Positions 62,163 through 64,000 of a stretch of DNA of 64,000 nt are shown in pieces. The notes under the pieces are model-generated. The model ran no database searches. It saw nothing but the letters and a program-made list of their open reading frames with translations, and was not told where the DNA came from. The stretch is from Allolobophora icterica (taxonomy: Eukaryota > Annelida > Clitellata > Crassiclitellata > Lumbricidae). A program made the translations under genes and the position numbers. Position 1 is the first letter of the stretch; every line of letters starts with the position of its first letter. The stretch is taken from contig OY744608.1 in assembly GCA_963556255.1 (NCBI GenBank), positions 10,348,449-10,412,448 of the forward strand, read 5' to 3'.

Positions 62163-63519
62163 TTAGTATTGTTATTATATGAAGATTTGTAAAGCGCGTT
62201 AATGTAACTAAATTCACCGCATGTGCAATTACTATAATAAGTTACGAAGCATTTTATGTTCAACTACAACTCTGGAAATAGAAGAAATGTGCCATGGACG
62301 CTGAATTACTTACTCACTTTCCGAATAAACACGAATAGTAACGACCTAAGTAACGACGTAGGCCCTATAATTTATGTAAGACGTCAACGTTTTATCCGAT
62401 TGTTTATACGATGACGTCATTTTTGGACATCGTTTCGCGTCGTGGAAACGCGTTGATGAGGTCCATCTTGAAAATCGACTTACAAAAGATGGGACGAATT
62501 CACAGAAAATCGTCGCTCAGAAATTCTAAATTCGACGAAACAACTGTTTCTTTTGAAGGAACAAATCGATCATTGATCGAATGATCGAACGCATTTGTCA
62601 TTTCGAAAAGAAAAAAATCTGAGAGAAGATCGAAGCTAAACGTAAGAATTAGCCTAATTGTTTCGCTTTATGACACAAATTGATAAATGAAGTTTAGGCC
62701 TATAATTATATAGGCCTTAACCCCGGGGCCATTTGATCGATTGATAGATCAAAAAGTCTAATCTAATCTGCACAAATCTAAGCATTGCGCAGTTGGTGGC
62801 ACGTGACAACGACGGACTAGTGAGTTCCAAGGAGGGGAACGTACACCATGCTCTTCGGGGGCTATTTCTACCAGTTGCTATAAGAGGAATTAGAATCTTC
62901 GCCCAAGTTCTCACCAATTTGAACTCCCCAGTAGAGATGATAGGAACTTTATTCCCAGAGCCCTATTTGCTATTATCTACAGCCATCCTTAATCTCCACC
63001 AACTGGCCTATATGCTACATCAGTCTGTCACACTGTGCGTTGTGACAAAAATCATTTTTTAGATTTAGCTATATTTATTATTCTGATGTGATTGATTCCC
63101 ATGTTCATGTACCTGGCTGCGGTGTGCCATCCAGTTTTATTTTATAAACGAGTATACATCAATGTTATCATAATGCGACAACGGTCGCTTTACGCAAACC
63201 CAAAAGCGTAACCAGCCGAGATCGATCCTTTAAGCTTCTGTTTAACGACGCTGTGTCATAACAAAGATGATTATCGTCTCCCTCCTCCTTTCTCCAGGCT
63301 TGGAATTGGCATTACCAAAGTACAGGCAGTGGCGGAGTTTGATCGATCCGTAAGATCCCGTGACGTAAATAGGCCCAAGTATCTTAAGATCAAAGATATT
63401 CGGTATGAAAGGATAGGGATTTTATTTTCTTAGGCACCATTCTTTCCATTACCGTCTGATCTTCCCACATATGTACGGTGTACGGTCAGTGGACCTATTG
63501 TTGCAGAGTTTACTAGGTC
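62163..63519. other. No feature recognised
   Basis: Apart from a MITE-like end CAGTGGCGGAG near 63327 and short GATCGA-rich patches (62560-62600), I see no gene, repeat boundary or RNA here. The frame at 62793-63062 looks random. Confidence 0.3.
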
Positions 63520-64000
63520 GCGCAAATGTCGAAACAAATTTCTGCCTTGGCTTGGATAATTATAGACTATAGACCTGTATACTCTCGTACTAATACTCGG
63601 AAATTTTCAATTACAAGTGCCGGACCGCGTGCCTGGAACAATATTCCCAAAGACTTACGATGTCTAATCAATTTTAACCTATTTAAACGTAGACTACGTG
63701 CTTACTTGATCGACTGCAGTACGACATGTTAATTTCTGTTTGTACAACTGTGCATGTTAGTTAACCAGTTAAGGTTTGTCATAGATAAAAAAGAATACAA
63801 TAACATTATATTAACTTCTGCCACTTGTACAATATATGATGAATGTGTGACCCTGCTAGCCGGGACTTGTTCCCTTTAGGGTTTTTTCTATTCCCATTGT
63901 TTTCCTCAATTGCTGAATTTGTGTTTGTTCACACTATCTGCTCCTGCTTTTTTGTTGTTGTTGATGGAAATCAATAAAATATATGGTTATGGTTATGGTT
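63520..64000 (+). mobile_element. LINE 3' end with hairpin and (GGTTAT)n tail
   Basis: Frame 63526-63732 has SAGPRAWNNIPKDL and FKRRLRAYLID, a CR1/L2-like C-terminus. It is followed by the hairpin at 63849-63885, AATAAA and GGTTAT repeats that run off the window. This copy links the hairpin to a LINE ORF. Confidence 0.7.

Overview
This is a window of animal nuclear DNA with long introns, canonical splice sites and very dense transposon debris. I reconstructed three host genes exon by exon, keeping reading phase across every junction. The likely source is a marine invertebrate deuterostome, probably an echinoderm. That is inferred from a Gmr1-type LTR retrotransposon (gag-PR-IN-RT-RNase H order, described from deuterostomes) and a fold-back element built like the sea-urchin TU elements (15-bp repeats in the inverted arms, 8-bp target duplication). 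Species cannot be decided here.

Layout. (1) 575-13375, minus: a NIMA-related kinase of NEK9 type. Seventeen exons are visible; the 3' end lies off the left edge. It has an acidic N-terminus, a DUF4347-like region, a complete kinase domain and RCC1-type repeats. (2) 13376-14788: a 1.4-kb divergent intergenic segment, probably holding both promoters. (3) 14789-30558, plus: a complete 7-exon EEIG1/FAM102 gene encoding 313 aa. (4) 32559-41291: a nested transposon stack. A TIR element with an 8-bp target duplication contains an intact 6.3-kb Gmr1-like LTR retrotransposon (432-bp LTRs with no difference found by eye) and a 5'-truncated LINE. (5) 41320-48707, minus: a deoxyribonuclease II gene with seven exons; its signal-peptide exon was not found. 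The stack in (4) lies 28 bp beyond its stop codon, so the DNase II 3' UTR probably runs into transposon sequence. (6) 48708-64000: no confident host gene; hAT-type elements, MITEs, fold-back elements, tRNA-derived SINEs, LINE 3' ends and satellites, many nested in one another.

The most notable observations are: the DUF4347-like region on a NEK kinase; a 29-bp minisatellite in FAM102 intron 3 whose unit matches the 5' splice site of that same intron; three GC-AG introns; a LINE 3'-UTR hairpin with compensatory changes between copies; a heat-shock element and CRE in the Gmr1-like LTR; and several insertions whose empty site can be read from sibling repeat copies.

The three host genes do not form a pathway (cell-cycle/cilium kinase, C2-domain adaptor, lysosomal nuclease). 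Their adjacency appears to be ordinary animal gene order.
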